From Flavobacterium psychrophilum (GTDB taxonomy: Bacteria; Bacteroidota; Bacteroidia; Flavobacteriales; Flavobacteriaceae): a DNA stretch of 64,000 nucleotides. The stretch spans positions 62,001 through 126,000 of the forward strand of contig CAMAWT010000007.1 in NCBI GenBank assembly GCA_945862065.1, written 5' to 3'. Every line of letters starts with the position of its first letter. Position 1 is the first letter of the stretch. A program made the position numbers and the translations under genes. Below are positions 27,001 to 34,502 of the stretch, piece after piece. The notes beneath the pieces were generated by a model. The model made no database searches and had not been told where the DNA came from. It was given only the letters and a program-made list of their open reading frames with translations.

Positions 27001-27138
27001 TTGAGAAGGAGTTGTAATTGAAGTTAAAGAAGTGTTAGTGTTAAAATTCCAATAGTGAATTAATGATTGCCCCCAAGTGAAAGAGCTAAACATTACAAAA
27101 ACAAAAAAAACTGATTTTTTAAAGTACTTTAATCGCAT
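24100..27138 (-). CDS. large secreted choice-of-anchor I protein with T9SS sorting domain
   Basis: 1012 residues. Signal peptide (MRLKYFKKSVFFVFVMFSSF, cleavage after GQ), a lectin-like N-terminal domain (to about 195), an Ig-like bacterial domain (about 200-320, TTAPTTIFSPINATTNIS), a Calx-beta domain (about 325-435, ending ATIYIIDNDR), then the choice-of-anchor I beta-propeller (about 445-930) with the typical SPNGNKVMTANEGQPN and VTAN/GDEKEYG blocks, and a type A T9SS sorting domain (FTIFPNPANN to the final KKLIVK). The propeller resembles alkaline phosphatase- or phytase-like surface proteins, but activity is unknown. It should be exported to the cell surface and cleaved. Confidence 0.85.
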   Translation of the reverse strand: MRLKYFKKSVFFVFVMFSSFTWGQSLIHYWNFNTNTSLTSITTPSQTVGGASLNAVAGGISAIDFAGGTGQNFDVSNLNAQNGDLAGAHLRFNDPIGGALVFGLPTTGYQNIVVKFATRRSSSGAGIQTWSYSTDGTNFTVLTTILPNNGNPALETLDFTSIAGANNNSNFKLKVEFTQGAGGTVGNNRFDNFTASGAAISSGDTTAPTTIFSPINATTNISTSFQPSITFNEAIRLIDNSAINNTNVDALVELRLNNATGSIVPFDATISGNVISIAPTTTLANNQVYYVALLPNTVEDASNNAITTVQSSSFTTATPSVSFNATFVKVNENAGALSFVVNLNSPVTSSVELVVKSVPFSTANSNDFTLATQTLNFTSSSSLTQTITIPINDDTINEQQAEYFVLSLENPIGLTVTGTSTATIYIIDNDRLAPTPTNQIELNYIGSFDPSGSNSSTCEIVVHDPISQRLFTTSAVAGFLDIINFSNPSAPVLINSIDLNSYGGVTSVAVKNGIVAVASPNTDETLNGSVVFFNTNGVFLKQVTVGALPDMITFSPNGNKVMTANEGQPNTAYTIDPEGSVSIIDISGGIPSLTQANVTTLDFTSYNPQETTLLASGIRKVKATSTLSQDFEPEYITISSDSQKAYVALQENNAIAEINLNTNTISNIWALGTKDIRLPGNGFDISDNNGQILIANWPINAFYIPDAISNYTVAGTNYIVTANEGDEKEYGTFTERTTVGASTYVLDPINFPNSSVLKQNHNMGRFRTTNVNGNTDSDTEYEVINCVGSRSFSIFNATTKQIVFDSGDDFEMYTATNFPTLFNSDHESNTVKNRSRAKGPEPEGVTVAQIGTETFAFISLERIGGVMVYNISNPNNVTFANYKNSRSTSAYAGDHGPEGITYITPENSPNGIPHVLVANEISGTISIFEVDTNGLSTIENINQPKTFTIFPNPANNDGIVYFNRSADIEVFDVNGKLILTQKEAQVINTKLMSPGIYLIKTNEGIVKKLIVK

Positions 27139-27380
27139 AATTATTTTATTTTAAGATAATTCATAAAATTATTCGATACTTATTGTAAAACTATTAATTA
27201 GATAATAATTAATAATTAACAAATCGTAAGGATATTATAATCAAAACAACTTTTATTTTACATGCTACTTCTTACTAACAGCATAAAAAAGTACTGATTA
27301 ATAATCCGTTAGACTTACAAATTAATTAAATGCAAAAATTTACTGAATTTGAATTACTTTTACAAAATAGAATTTAAAAA

Positions 27381-28118
27381 ATGAACAGAACATTAGTTAT
27401 AGGAGACATTCATGGCGGATTACTTGCAATAAAACAAGTTTTTGAGCGAGCAAAAGTCACGTTAGATGATACTTTGATTTTTTTAGGCGATTATGTGGAT
27501 GGTTGGAGTCAATCGGCTGAAGTTTTAGATTTTTTAATGCATCTTTCTACACAACAGAAAACCATATTGTTACGTGGAAATCATGACCAACTTTTGTTGG
27601 ATTGGCTTGAAGGAAATACTGAAGAATTTGATGAAGATCAATGGTTTAAACACGGTGGCGAATCTACAATGAAGGCCTATTCTAAACTTTCGATAGAAAA
27701 AAAACAAGAACATATCGCCTTTTTGAAATCATTACAAGATTATTATATCGATGAAAATAATAGACTTTTCATTCATGCTGGTTTCACGCATCAAAACGGG
27801 GTAAATTCAGAATATTTTCCAAAATTATTTTATTGGGATAGAACGCTTTGGGAAACGGCATTGTCATTGGATCATTCGATACCAAAAAATCATCTGTATT
27901 ATCCAAAACGTTTTGCATTGTACCAAGAAATTTTTATTGGGCACACCCCAGTAACAAAAATAGGGGAAACCATTCCTGTTAACAAAGGATGCGTTTGGAA
28001 CATAGACACAGGCGCTGGTTTTATGGGATCTTTAACCTTAATAGATGCCGATACAAAAGAATTTTGGCAAAGCGATCGTTTACCAGATTTATATCCGAAT
28101 GAAAAAGGCAGAAATTGA
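27381..28118 (+). CDS. calcineurin-like metallophosphoesterase (Ser/Thr phosphatase type)
   Basis: 245 residues. The dinuclear metal site is spelled by GDIHGG (7-12), GDYVDGWSQS, LRGNHDQLLLDWL and, near the C terminus, IGHTPVT and NIDTGAGF. This is the PPP-like bacterial phosphatase layout (related to PrpA/PrpB and ApaH). Cytoplasmic. Could act on phosphoproteins or nucleotides; substrate cannot be told. Stands alone before a small outer-membrane gene. Confidence 0.93.
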   Translation: MNRTLVIGDIHGGLLAIKQVFERAKVTLDDTLIFLGDYVDGWSQSAEVLDFLMHLSTQQKTILLRGNHDQLLLDWLEGNTEEFDEDQWFKHGGESTMKAYSKLSIEKKQEHIAFLKSLQDYYIDENNRLFIHAGFTHQNGVNSEYFPKLFYWDRTLWETALSLDHSIPKNHLYYPKRFALYQEIFIGHTPVTKIGETIPVNKGCVWNIDTGAGFMGSLTLIDADTKEFWQSDRLPDLYPNEKGRN

Positions 28119-28161
28119 GCATTTCATTGTATCTTTGTATAAACTTTAAAATTATAGTACC

Positions 28162-28656
28162 ATGAAAAAATTATTTGTGATAGCCTTATTTTCAATCACT
28201 ACATTTGTGAACGCTCAAGTTTTTAAAGGCAAAGGAGATGTTAAAGCTCAAGTTGGATTTGGTTTTCAAAATGGTGCAACTTCATTGGTTATAACCAACG
28301 ATTACGGAATTGGAGAAAATATTTCTGTTGGTTTTGTTGGCGGATATTTATTGGGAGCAGATGAAATAGAAGGGTCTAAACTAAAATTTGAGGATAAACT
28401 CGGTTTTAAAGTACGATTTAATGCCAATATTGGAAATGTAATCAATATCGATAAAAATTTTGACCTTTATCCCGGATTGAGTTTGGGACTTAAAAACCTT
28501 GGCGGACATGTTGGTGCGAGGTATTTTTTTACGAATGGATTCGGACTTTTCTCAGAGGTTGGTTTTCCAATAGCAAAATATAATAAGGATGTTTCTGGAT
28601 ATAAATTCTACAACAACCAGTTTATTTTTAGTGCCGGCCTTTCTTTTAATTTGTAA
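28162..28656 (+). CDS. small outer-membrane beta-barrel-like protein
   Basis: 164 residues with a signal peptide (MKKLFVIALFSITTFVNAQ) and alternating, aromatic-rich strands ending in GLSFNL, the C-terminal pattern of an 8-strand barrel (last residue hydrophobic, FIFSAGLSFNL). It looks like the flavobacterial DUF6646-type proteins. No function can be given. It is followed 17 bases later by the PhnA-like gene. Confidence 0.75.
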   Translation: MKKLFVIALFSITTFVNAQVFKGKGDVKAQVGFGFQNGATSLVITNDYGIGENISVGFVGGYLLGADEIEGSKLKFEDKLGFKVRFNANIGNVINIDKNFDLYPGLSLGLKNLGGHVGARYFFTNGFGLFSEVGFPIAKYNKDVSGYKFYNNQFIFSAGLSFNL

Positions 28657-28673
28657 AATTCTAATATCATAAA

Positions 28674-29249
28674 ATGAGTGTTGTAACTGAAAAAAGACTA
28701 AAAGACAGAAGTGGTTCTGTTTGTGAAATAAGTGGAAACGATGAAGATTTAGTCGTTTATTTGGTTGAACCAAAAACAGAGGAAATTCCAGAAAACTGTA
28801 TTTTAATTACTAAATCATTAAAAAGCCAAATAGAAAATCCAGAAACTACCAACCCAAATGATTGGAGAGGTTTGAGCGATAGCATGTGGAATGAAAATCT
28901 ACCTGTTCAAATTGTTTCTTGGAGGATGCACGCTCGATTAAAAAACATGGATTTGTTAGAAATGATGTATCTTGATGAAGACGCATTGGAATGGGCAAAA
29001 GCAACTGGAGAAGCTGATGACGACGAAGGTAAAATTATTCATAAAGATTCAAACGGGAACATTTTATTGGACGGAGATTCAGTAGTTTTGATAAAAGACC
29101 TCGATGTAAAAGGCGCAACATTTACTGCAAAACGTGGAGCTGCCGTGCACAACATAAAACTGGTTTGGGACGATGCCAACCTTATTGAAGGTAGGGTTGA
29201 AAATCAAACTATCTTCATTTTGACGCAATATGTGAAGAAAACGAAGTAG
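28674..29249 (+). CDS. PhnA-like protein with a degenerate N-terminal zinc ribbon
   Basis: 191 residues. The C-terminal half (about 123-191) is a clear PhnA domain: DSNGNILLDGDSVVLIKDL, VKGATFTAKRGAAV, LIEGRVENQTIFIL. In the family the N-terminal half carries two CxxC pairs; here the first is CEIS and the position of the second pair reads LITKSLKSQIENP, so only one ligand is left. PhnA proteins were linked to phosphonate metabolism by gene position, and this is not proven. The DWRGLSDSMWNENLPVQIV segment is the usual middle block. Confidence 0.8.
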   Translation: MSVVTEKRLKDRSGSVCEISGNDEDLVVYLVEPKTEEIPENCILITKSLKSQIENPETTNPNDWRGLSDSMWNENLPVQIVSWRMHARLKNMDLLEMMYLDEDALEWAKATGEADDDEGKIIHKDSNGNILLDGDSVVLIKDLDVKGATFTAKRGAAVHNIKLVWDDANLIEGRVENQTIFILTQYVKKTK

Positions 29250-29403
29250 GTTTTGGTTTGTCACTATAAATCACTGCTCTTTCGATTTTCTGAACTTTTC
29301 TTTTATTAGTAGTATTTTTTTTACAACATTTAGTAATTTTATGAAATAAATTAAACTATTTATTGTTTTGATAGTCAAATATTAAATTCCTTAAGTTAAA
29401 AAT

Positions 29404-31212
29404 ATGGAAAAGAATTATTCTCGTAGAAACTTATTTAAAAAACTGTTTTTTAAAGTAGAAAAAACAGACGATCCTCTTTTTGAAAAATATAAAAGAAGAA
29501 ACTATAAATCAAGAAGTTACCAAACTGATGCTACTACTTCTTCATTAAATAGAATTGGAAATATCACAAGTGGTCTAACGCCTTATTCTGGAGCTTGGAA
29601 CAAAGCAACTGTTTTGCATTTGTTACGAAGAACACAATTTGGCTTTAAATTTTCAGATGTAAATGGTTTAGAACAAGTGGGGCTAAATTCAAGTGTTAAT
29701 TCGCTTTTAACCATTCCAAATACAGTACCAAATCCACCTGTAAATTTTTATCAAAATGTTTTTGCTGACGAAGGAAACATACCTTACGGAAGCGATTGGA
29801 CTCAACATGCGTTCAATTCAAATTCCATAGGAAACACAACAAATGTTTATCGAATTACGGGTCTTTCTGCCTGGAATTTAGGACAAGGATTAAATCAACA
29901 ACTCAATATTAAAGAAAAAATGACCTGGTTTTGGTATCATTTTATTCCCATTGATTTTAATACGGTTAGAGTTTCTCAAAATATTTATTGTGGCTCAAAT
30001 TCGGCACGAATATCCCATGAATACATTCAAAATTTTAGGAATAATGCTTTAGGTAATTTTAAAACCTTAATCCGAAATGTAGCAACCCAACCTGCTATGA
30101 TGTATTATCTTAACAATCAAGCCAATACAAACAGTGCGCCAGATGAAAATTTTGCTAGAGAAATCATGGAGCTTTTTACGCTGGGTAAAGATCCTTTGAG
30201 TCAATTTACTGAAGCTGATGTAATTACAGCTGCAAAAGTGCTTACCGGTTGGCGGGTTCAAAATCTAAATACACACCCTACATCAACCTCTTTTGTAGCA
30301 TCGCAACACGACACCTCGAACAAAACATTTTCTGCCTTTTTTAATAATACAACTATAACAAATAACGGAAGTGCAGAATTAGATGCGTTCATAGATTTAA
30401 TCTTTTCAAAATCGCAAGTAGTTTCCGAATATATATGCCGCAGATTGTATCGTTATTTTGTTTATTATGATATAGATGCCAATATTGAAGCGAATGTTAT
30501 TGTTCCGTTAGCTCAATATTTTGTTGCAAACAATTGGGAAATAGCACCTGTTTTAGACAAGTTATTCAAAAGCCAACATTTTTATGATATGGCAAATTAT
30601 GGGGTGTACATCAAATCTCCATTTGATTTGATTCTTGGAAGTATGCGTACTTTTAATTTAAATTACAACGTTTCAGATGCTACCAATCATCATGCTCAAT
30701 ATTATGTTTGGGGAGCCATAAATACAAGATTTTTAGTGCCTATCGATCAATCAATGGGTAATATACCTAATGTTGCGGGTTGGCCTGCTTATTATCAAAA
30801 TCCAAATTTTCATGAATATTGGATAAATTCCAATACGGTTCAAAAAAGAGCTGCATTTATTGACGCTATTTTTAATGGATTTAATTTAACCTATAATGGA
30901 TTAACAACGCGCATCGAGGTCGATGGAATTGCTTGGGTTTCACAATTCCCCGCTGCAACTATTTCAGATCCAGATGCTTTAGTAAATGAATGTGTTAAAT
31001 ATCTTTTGCCTGTAGATATAAGTAATACTGCAAAAACAAATTTAAAAGTACAAAATTTGTTGTCCAATCAAGTTGAAAATTATTATTGGACCGATGCATG
31101 GAATAATTATATTGGCAACCCAACAAATACTAGTTTAAAAAATATAGTTAAATCAAGGCTGAAGAGTTTACTTGTTTCAATAACTCAATTATCAGAATAT
31201 CAATTAATGTAG
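29404..31212 (+). CDS. DUF1800-family protein
   Basis: 602 residues. The DUF1800 pattern is clear: LHLLRRTQFGFKFSDV near the start, KEKMTWFWYHFIPID, then DENFAREIMELFTLG and DVITAAKVLTGWR, and a C-terminal VAGWPAYYQNPNFHEYW. The N terminus has two arginine pairs (YSRRNLFKKLFF) but no clear signal peptide. DUF1800 genes are nearly always followed by DUF1501, as here (4 bases). The pair is thought to act at the cell surface or in export; the reaction is unknown. Confidence 0.92.
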   Translation: MEKNYSRRNLFKKLFFKVEKTDDPLFEKYKRRNYKSRSYQTDATTSSLNRIGNITSGLTPYSGAWNKATVLHLLRRTQFGFKFSDVNGLEQVGLNSSVNSLLTIPNTVPNPPVNFYQNVFADEGNIPYGSDWTQHAFNSNSIGNTTNVYRITGLSAWNLGQGLNQQLNIKEKMTWFWYHFIPIDFNTVRVSQNIYCGSNSARISHEYIQNFRNNALGNFKTLIRNVATQPAMMYYLNNQANTNSAPDENFAREIMELFTLGKDPLSQFTEADVITAAKVLTGWRVQNLNTHPTSTSFVASQHDTSNKTFSAFFNNTTITNNGSAELDAFIDLIFSKSQVVSEYICRRLYRYFVYYDIDANIEANVIVPLAQYFVANNWEIAPVLDKLFKSQHFYDMANYGVYIKSPFDLILGSMRTFNLNYNVSDATNHHAQYYVWGAINTRFLVPIDQSMGNIPNVAGWPAYYQNPNFHEYWINSNTVQKRAAFIDAIFNGFNLTYNGLTTRIEVDGIAWVSQFPAATISDPDALVNECVKYLLPVDISNTAKTNLKVQNLLSNQVENYYWTDAWNNYIGNPTNTSLKNIVKSRLKSLLVSITQLSEYQLM

Positions 31213-31216
31213 CATT

Positions 31217-32830
31217 ATGAAAAGAAGAAATTTTATTAAAACTACAGCTTTGGCTACAGCACCTTTGTTAATTCATGGTGTACCCGTTATAGCATCTTCA
31301 AAATTGGATAGTATAACACTCGAAAAAATGGCGCTTTCTGCAATAAATTGCGGTAAAATTTTGGTAATTATTCAACAAAATGGAGGCAACGATGGTTTAA
31401 ATACGGTGTTTCCATTAGATCAATGGAGTAAACTATCTAATGCACGATCGAATATTTTAATGAATGAATCTAGCGTTTTAACATTAAACAATAATAGTTC
31501 TACCGGTCTTCACCCAGCTATGACTGAGATGAAAAACCTTTATAATAATGGTAAAATGATGATTGTTCAAGGAGTGTCGTATCCTAATCCAAATTATAGC
31601 CATTTTAGAGCAACCGATATTTGGTTTACAGCATCCGGAAGTAATCAAAACCTTGATAGTGGTTGGCTTGGGAGGGCATTAGATATTAAATATCCGAATT
31701 ACCCAACGGCATATCCTTCTGCAGAAATGTCAGATCCATTAGCCATACAAATAGGTTCAACATTGCCCTTTTCATTACAAGGTCCAAATATGAACATGGG
31801 GTACAGTGCTCCTGACCCGAATGCCCTTTTAAATGTAATAAATGGTATTACTGATGCAGCGCCAAATTCTGATTATGGACACGAACTTACTTTTCTTCGA
31901 TTGATGAAAGACCAAAGTAATGTGTACAGAAATGTTATTCAAACTGCTTATAATATCCCTTTAAACTCGGGGGTTACTTATCCGACGAACAATAAATTAG
32001 CCGATCAATTAAAAATTGTTGCCAAATTAATTAATGGAGGATTGCAAACACCTGTTTATATAGTAAATCATCCAAACACACATGATACTCACGAAAATCA
32101 AGTAAGCAGTACTGATAAAACACAAGGTTCTCAGGCGGTTAACTTAACCTTATTATCGCAGGCAATTGGTGCTTTTCAACAAGAAATAACCTACATGGGC
32201 AAGGAAGATTATGTAACCGGAATGACCTTTAGTGAATTTGGCAGAAGAATAAAAAGTAACGCAAGTATGGGAACCGATCATGGTGCTGCTGCTCCGGTTA
32301 TATTTTTTGGTGGAGCTTTAAATACAAGTCCGACTGCAGTTGCAACTACTTCTTTCCCAGTCCCTGGAATGATTGGAACTACACCTGTGCTGCCAACAAC
32401 TGCAACTGCAAACGACCAAGTTCCTATGCAATTTGATTACCGACAACTTTATACAACTGTAATGCAAGATTGGTTGTGTATGTCTGAAAGTGAAGCTACA
32501 CAAGTTTTAGGCGGAAATTATGTAAAATTGCCTATTTTTGATAGTACTTTGCTTAGTTCTGTAAATTTTGATGATGACATACATTTAGAAATAAAACTCT
32601 ATCCAAATCCAACTAGCAATGGTTCTATTTCTTTATTGTTTCCCGAATCTGTAAATACAAATGTTCAATTTACCGTTTTCTCTATAAACGGCAATTTAAT
32701 CGAAAACAGCATTGTATATGTTACCGATAAAAATGTAACCTTAACTTATCCAAAACTAGCTACAGGAACCTATATTCTTTCGATAGATTGGAATCGACAA
32801 AAGGTATTTAAAAAATTTGTGCTTTTGTAA
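31217..32830 (+). CDS. DUF1501-family exported protein with T9SS sorting domain
   Basis: 537 residues. The N terminus is Tat-like (MKRRNFIKTTALATAPLLI), as in family members. The DUF1501 core (sulfatase/alkaline-phosphatase-like fold) shows NGGNDGLNTVFPLDQW, NPNYSHFRATDIWFTAS, NHPNTHDTHENQ, and TFSEFGRRIKSNASMGTDHG with the metal-type Asp/His. The last 80 residues are a T9SS type A sorting domain (LYPNPTSNGSISLLF to KKFVLL). A surface hydrolase is plausible, but no substrate is known. Operon with DUF1800 and a terminator behind it. Confidence 0.92.
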   Translation: MKRRNFIKTTALATAPLLIHGVPVIASSKLDSITLEKMALSAINCGKILVIIQQNGGNDGLNTVFPLDQWSKLSNARSNILMNESSVLTLNNNSSTGLHPAMTEMKNLYNNGKMMIVQGVSYPNPNYSHFRATDIWFTASGSNQNLDSGWLGRALDIKYPNYPTAYPSAEMSDPLAIQIGSTLPFSLQGPNMNMGYSAPDPNALLNVINGITDAAPNSDYGHELTFLRLMKDQSNVYRNVIQTAYNIPLNSGVTYPTNNKLADQLKIVAKLINGGLQTPVYIVNHPNTHDTHENQVSSTDKTQGSQAVNLTLLSQAIGAFQQEITYMGKEDYVTGMTFSEFGRRIKSNASMGTDHGAAAPVIFFGGALNTSPTAVATTSFPVPGMIGTTPVLPTTATANDQVPMQFDYRQLYTTVMQDWLCMSESEATQVLGGNYVKLPIFDSTLLSSVNFDDDIHLEIKLYPNPTSNGSISLLFPESVNTNVQFTVFSINGNLIENSIVYVTDKNVTLTYPKLATGTYILSIDWNRQKVFKKFVLL

Positions 32831-32849
32831 ATAACACTTTTTCTAATAA

Positions 32850-32876
32850 AAAAAAGCCTGCAAAATGCAGGTTTTT
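32850..32876. terminator. terminator after the DUF1501 gene
   Basis: CCTGCA and TGCAGG flank an AAA loop, with an A run before and five T residues after. Confidence 0.8.
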
Positions 32877-32976
32877 CTATTTCATAAAAAGTTTTTTAAC
32901 CTTGTAAGTATAAAAATTTGTTTATAAAAAAGATGAAATTATTTCAATAGCTTTGTTTTGAAGTGGATTGTGGGCA

Positions 32977-32991
32977 CGGAATGTAATTCCG
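32977..32991. repeat. 15-bp palindrome upstream of the orphan gene
   Basis: CGGAAT and ATTCCG are separated by GTA. GC-rich flanks follow (CGCTATCGG and a second TATCGG). It lies about 100 bases ahead of the start at 33093 in otherwise AT-rich DNA and could be an operator or the remnant of a dispersed repeat. Confidence 0.4.
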
Positions 32992-33092
32992 CGCTATCGG
33001 CTTATCGGTAATTGAACTCATATTTTTGTAATTTGATTTTTGTTAATTACAATTCAAATATTAAACTTAAAATTAGTATATTTAGCCCATTT

Positions 33093-34373
33093 ATGCAAAA
33101 AGAATTTTCACACCTTATCACCGAGATTCAAAAAAAATCAAAAATTGAAGTATTAAGAGTCAGGGACTTAAAATATTTACAAGTGGATATTCTTAATGTA
33201 ACCTCGAAAAATATTTCTTTTAATACATTGAGGCGTTTTTTTGGTTTTCTAAATGCAACAAATCCATCACCAGAAACTTTAAACACATTTGCTCAGTATT
33301 TAGGATTTAATAATTATTCTAACTATTTGAATAATAAAGAAATTTATGCAGAATGGTATTTTCAAATTAAAATGTTGCGGTTACAACTTAACGAAAATGA
33401 GTTAGAAAAAAATGAAGTAATTCAATTTAATGAGGCGCTACAAAACGAAAATAACATTATCGCTGTTGCAAATTATGTGTGTTTTTTGATTGAAAAAAAT
33501 AAAATGGATTCGCTCACTGTCTTTTTCACTTTTTTTGATTACGAAAAATTAAGAAACAGCACATTAACAAAATTTGCGCTCCTTACTACTTTTAGCTTTT
33601 ATAAACTAGAAACTAAAGCAGCTTTAGCTATTTATAAAGTGCTTATCCCTTTTGAGAGTTTTAGAAATTCTGTTCCATTATTTTTTATTGACTATTCTCA
33701 TTTAAACGGTTATTATATAGAAGTAATCAAAATGATTAAGGAATTCAATGCCAATGAATCTGATTTTCTTTTCACATCTTTAATTCAATTCTATCAAAAA
33801 TTTTATTCAAATGAAGATTGCAGTGAATTTTTAATTGATTTCCCAAAAAAATCAGAGCAACTTTACCCTGTTTTATTTGGCAGGTATTATGGATGTAGTA
33901 TCTTGAATGCTGAAAAGATAGACAAAACACTTGAAAATTCAATAAAAAAAGAGCTCAAAACAGCACTACCTCATCTATTTTTGATAGAAATAATTCCTGC
34001 GCTAATATTGAAAGAAGAATATGATTTTTTAAATTTTATCATTGAAAATTATTATGAAGAACTATTTGAAGTGGACAGATGGTCATCGAAAAGTACTGTT
34101 GCCAATTATTTAATAGGTTTGGCAAGTGTAAATATTTACAAAGGAAATATAAAAGCTGCTGAAAACAATTTGAATTTAGTAGAATTGGATAAAATTGAAT
34201 TAGCCTACACCGATTATATTTCGCTTTTCTATTTTTTAACAAAAATAAAATTACATTTTCATGAAAGAAACGTACATGAAGTAAATGAAAATTATTACAA
34301 GTTAAAAAAATTAGCCACTAAAATTGGTTTCTATAAGTTTATAACTGTTGCCGATAAATATATTGAATCATGA
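33093..34373 (+). CDS. uncharacterised helical protein with an HTH-like N terminus
   Basis: 426 residues from the ATG at 33093; an upstream frame from 33012 is rejected because it runs through likely promoter sequence. Residues 20-80 (ISFNTLRRFFGF, then TLNTFAQYLGFNNYSNYL) resemble the small DNA-binding-like segment found at the start of several flavobacterial hypothetical proteins. The rest is all-helical and hydrophilic, with no membrane segment or signal, and looks like a repeat solenoid, though clear TPR units could not be assigned. Very Asn/Lys/Glu-rich. Function unknown. It stands alone between two strong terminators. Confidence 0.6.
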   Translation: MQKEFSHLITEIQKKSKIEVLRVRDLKYLQVDILNVTSKNISFNTLRRFFGFLNATNPSPETLNTFAQYLGFNNYSNYLNNKEIYAEWYFQIKMLRLQLNENELEKNEVIQFNEALQNENNIIAVANYVCFLIEKNKMDSLTVFFTFFDYEKLRNSTLTKFALLTTFSFYKLETKAALAIYKVLIPFESFRNSVPLFFIDYSHLNGYYIEVIKMIKEFNANESDFLFTSLIQFYQKFYSNEDCSEFLIDFPKKSEQLYPVLFGRYYGCSILNAEKIDKTLENSIKKELKTALPHLFLIEIIPALILKEEYDFLNFIIENYYEELFEVDRWSSKSTVANYLIGLASVNIYKGNIKAAENNLNLVELDKIELAYTDYISLFYFLTKIKLHFHERNVHEVNENYYKLKKLATKIGFYKFITVADKYIES

Positions 34374-34430
34374 TTTGTAAACTTCCGGTTTGTATAATTA
34401 GTATGTCTTGAAAATTTTATTAAAAAACAA

Positions 34431-34463
34431 AAACCCTGTAAAATCAAGTTTTACAGGGTTTTT
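34431..34463. terminator. bidirectional terminator
   Basis: AAACCCTGTAAAA pairs perfectly with TTTTACAGGGTTT (13 bp, loop TCAAG), T run on each side. Shared by the orphan gene and the reverse-strand ALDH7 gene. Confidence 0.9.
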
Positions 34464-34502
34464 GTATATCCAAAAAGTAACTAATTACTAATCACTAAAA
34501 AT

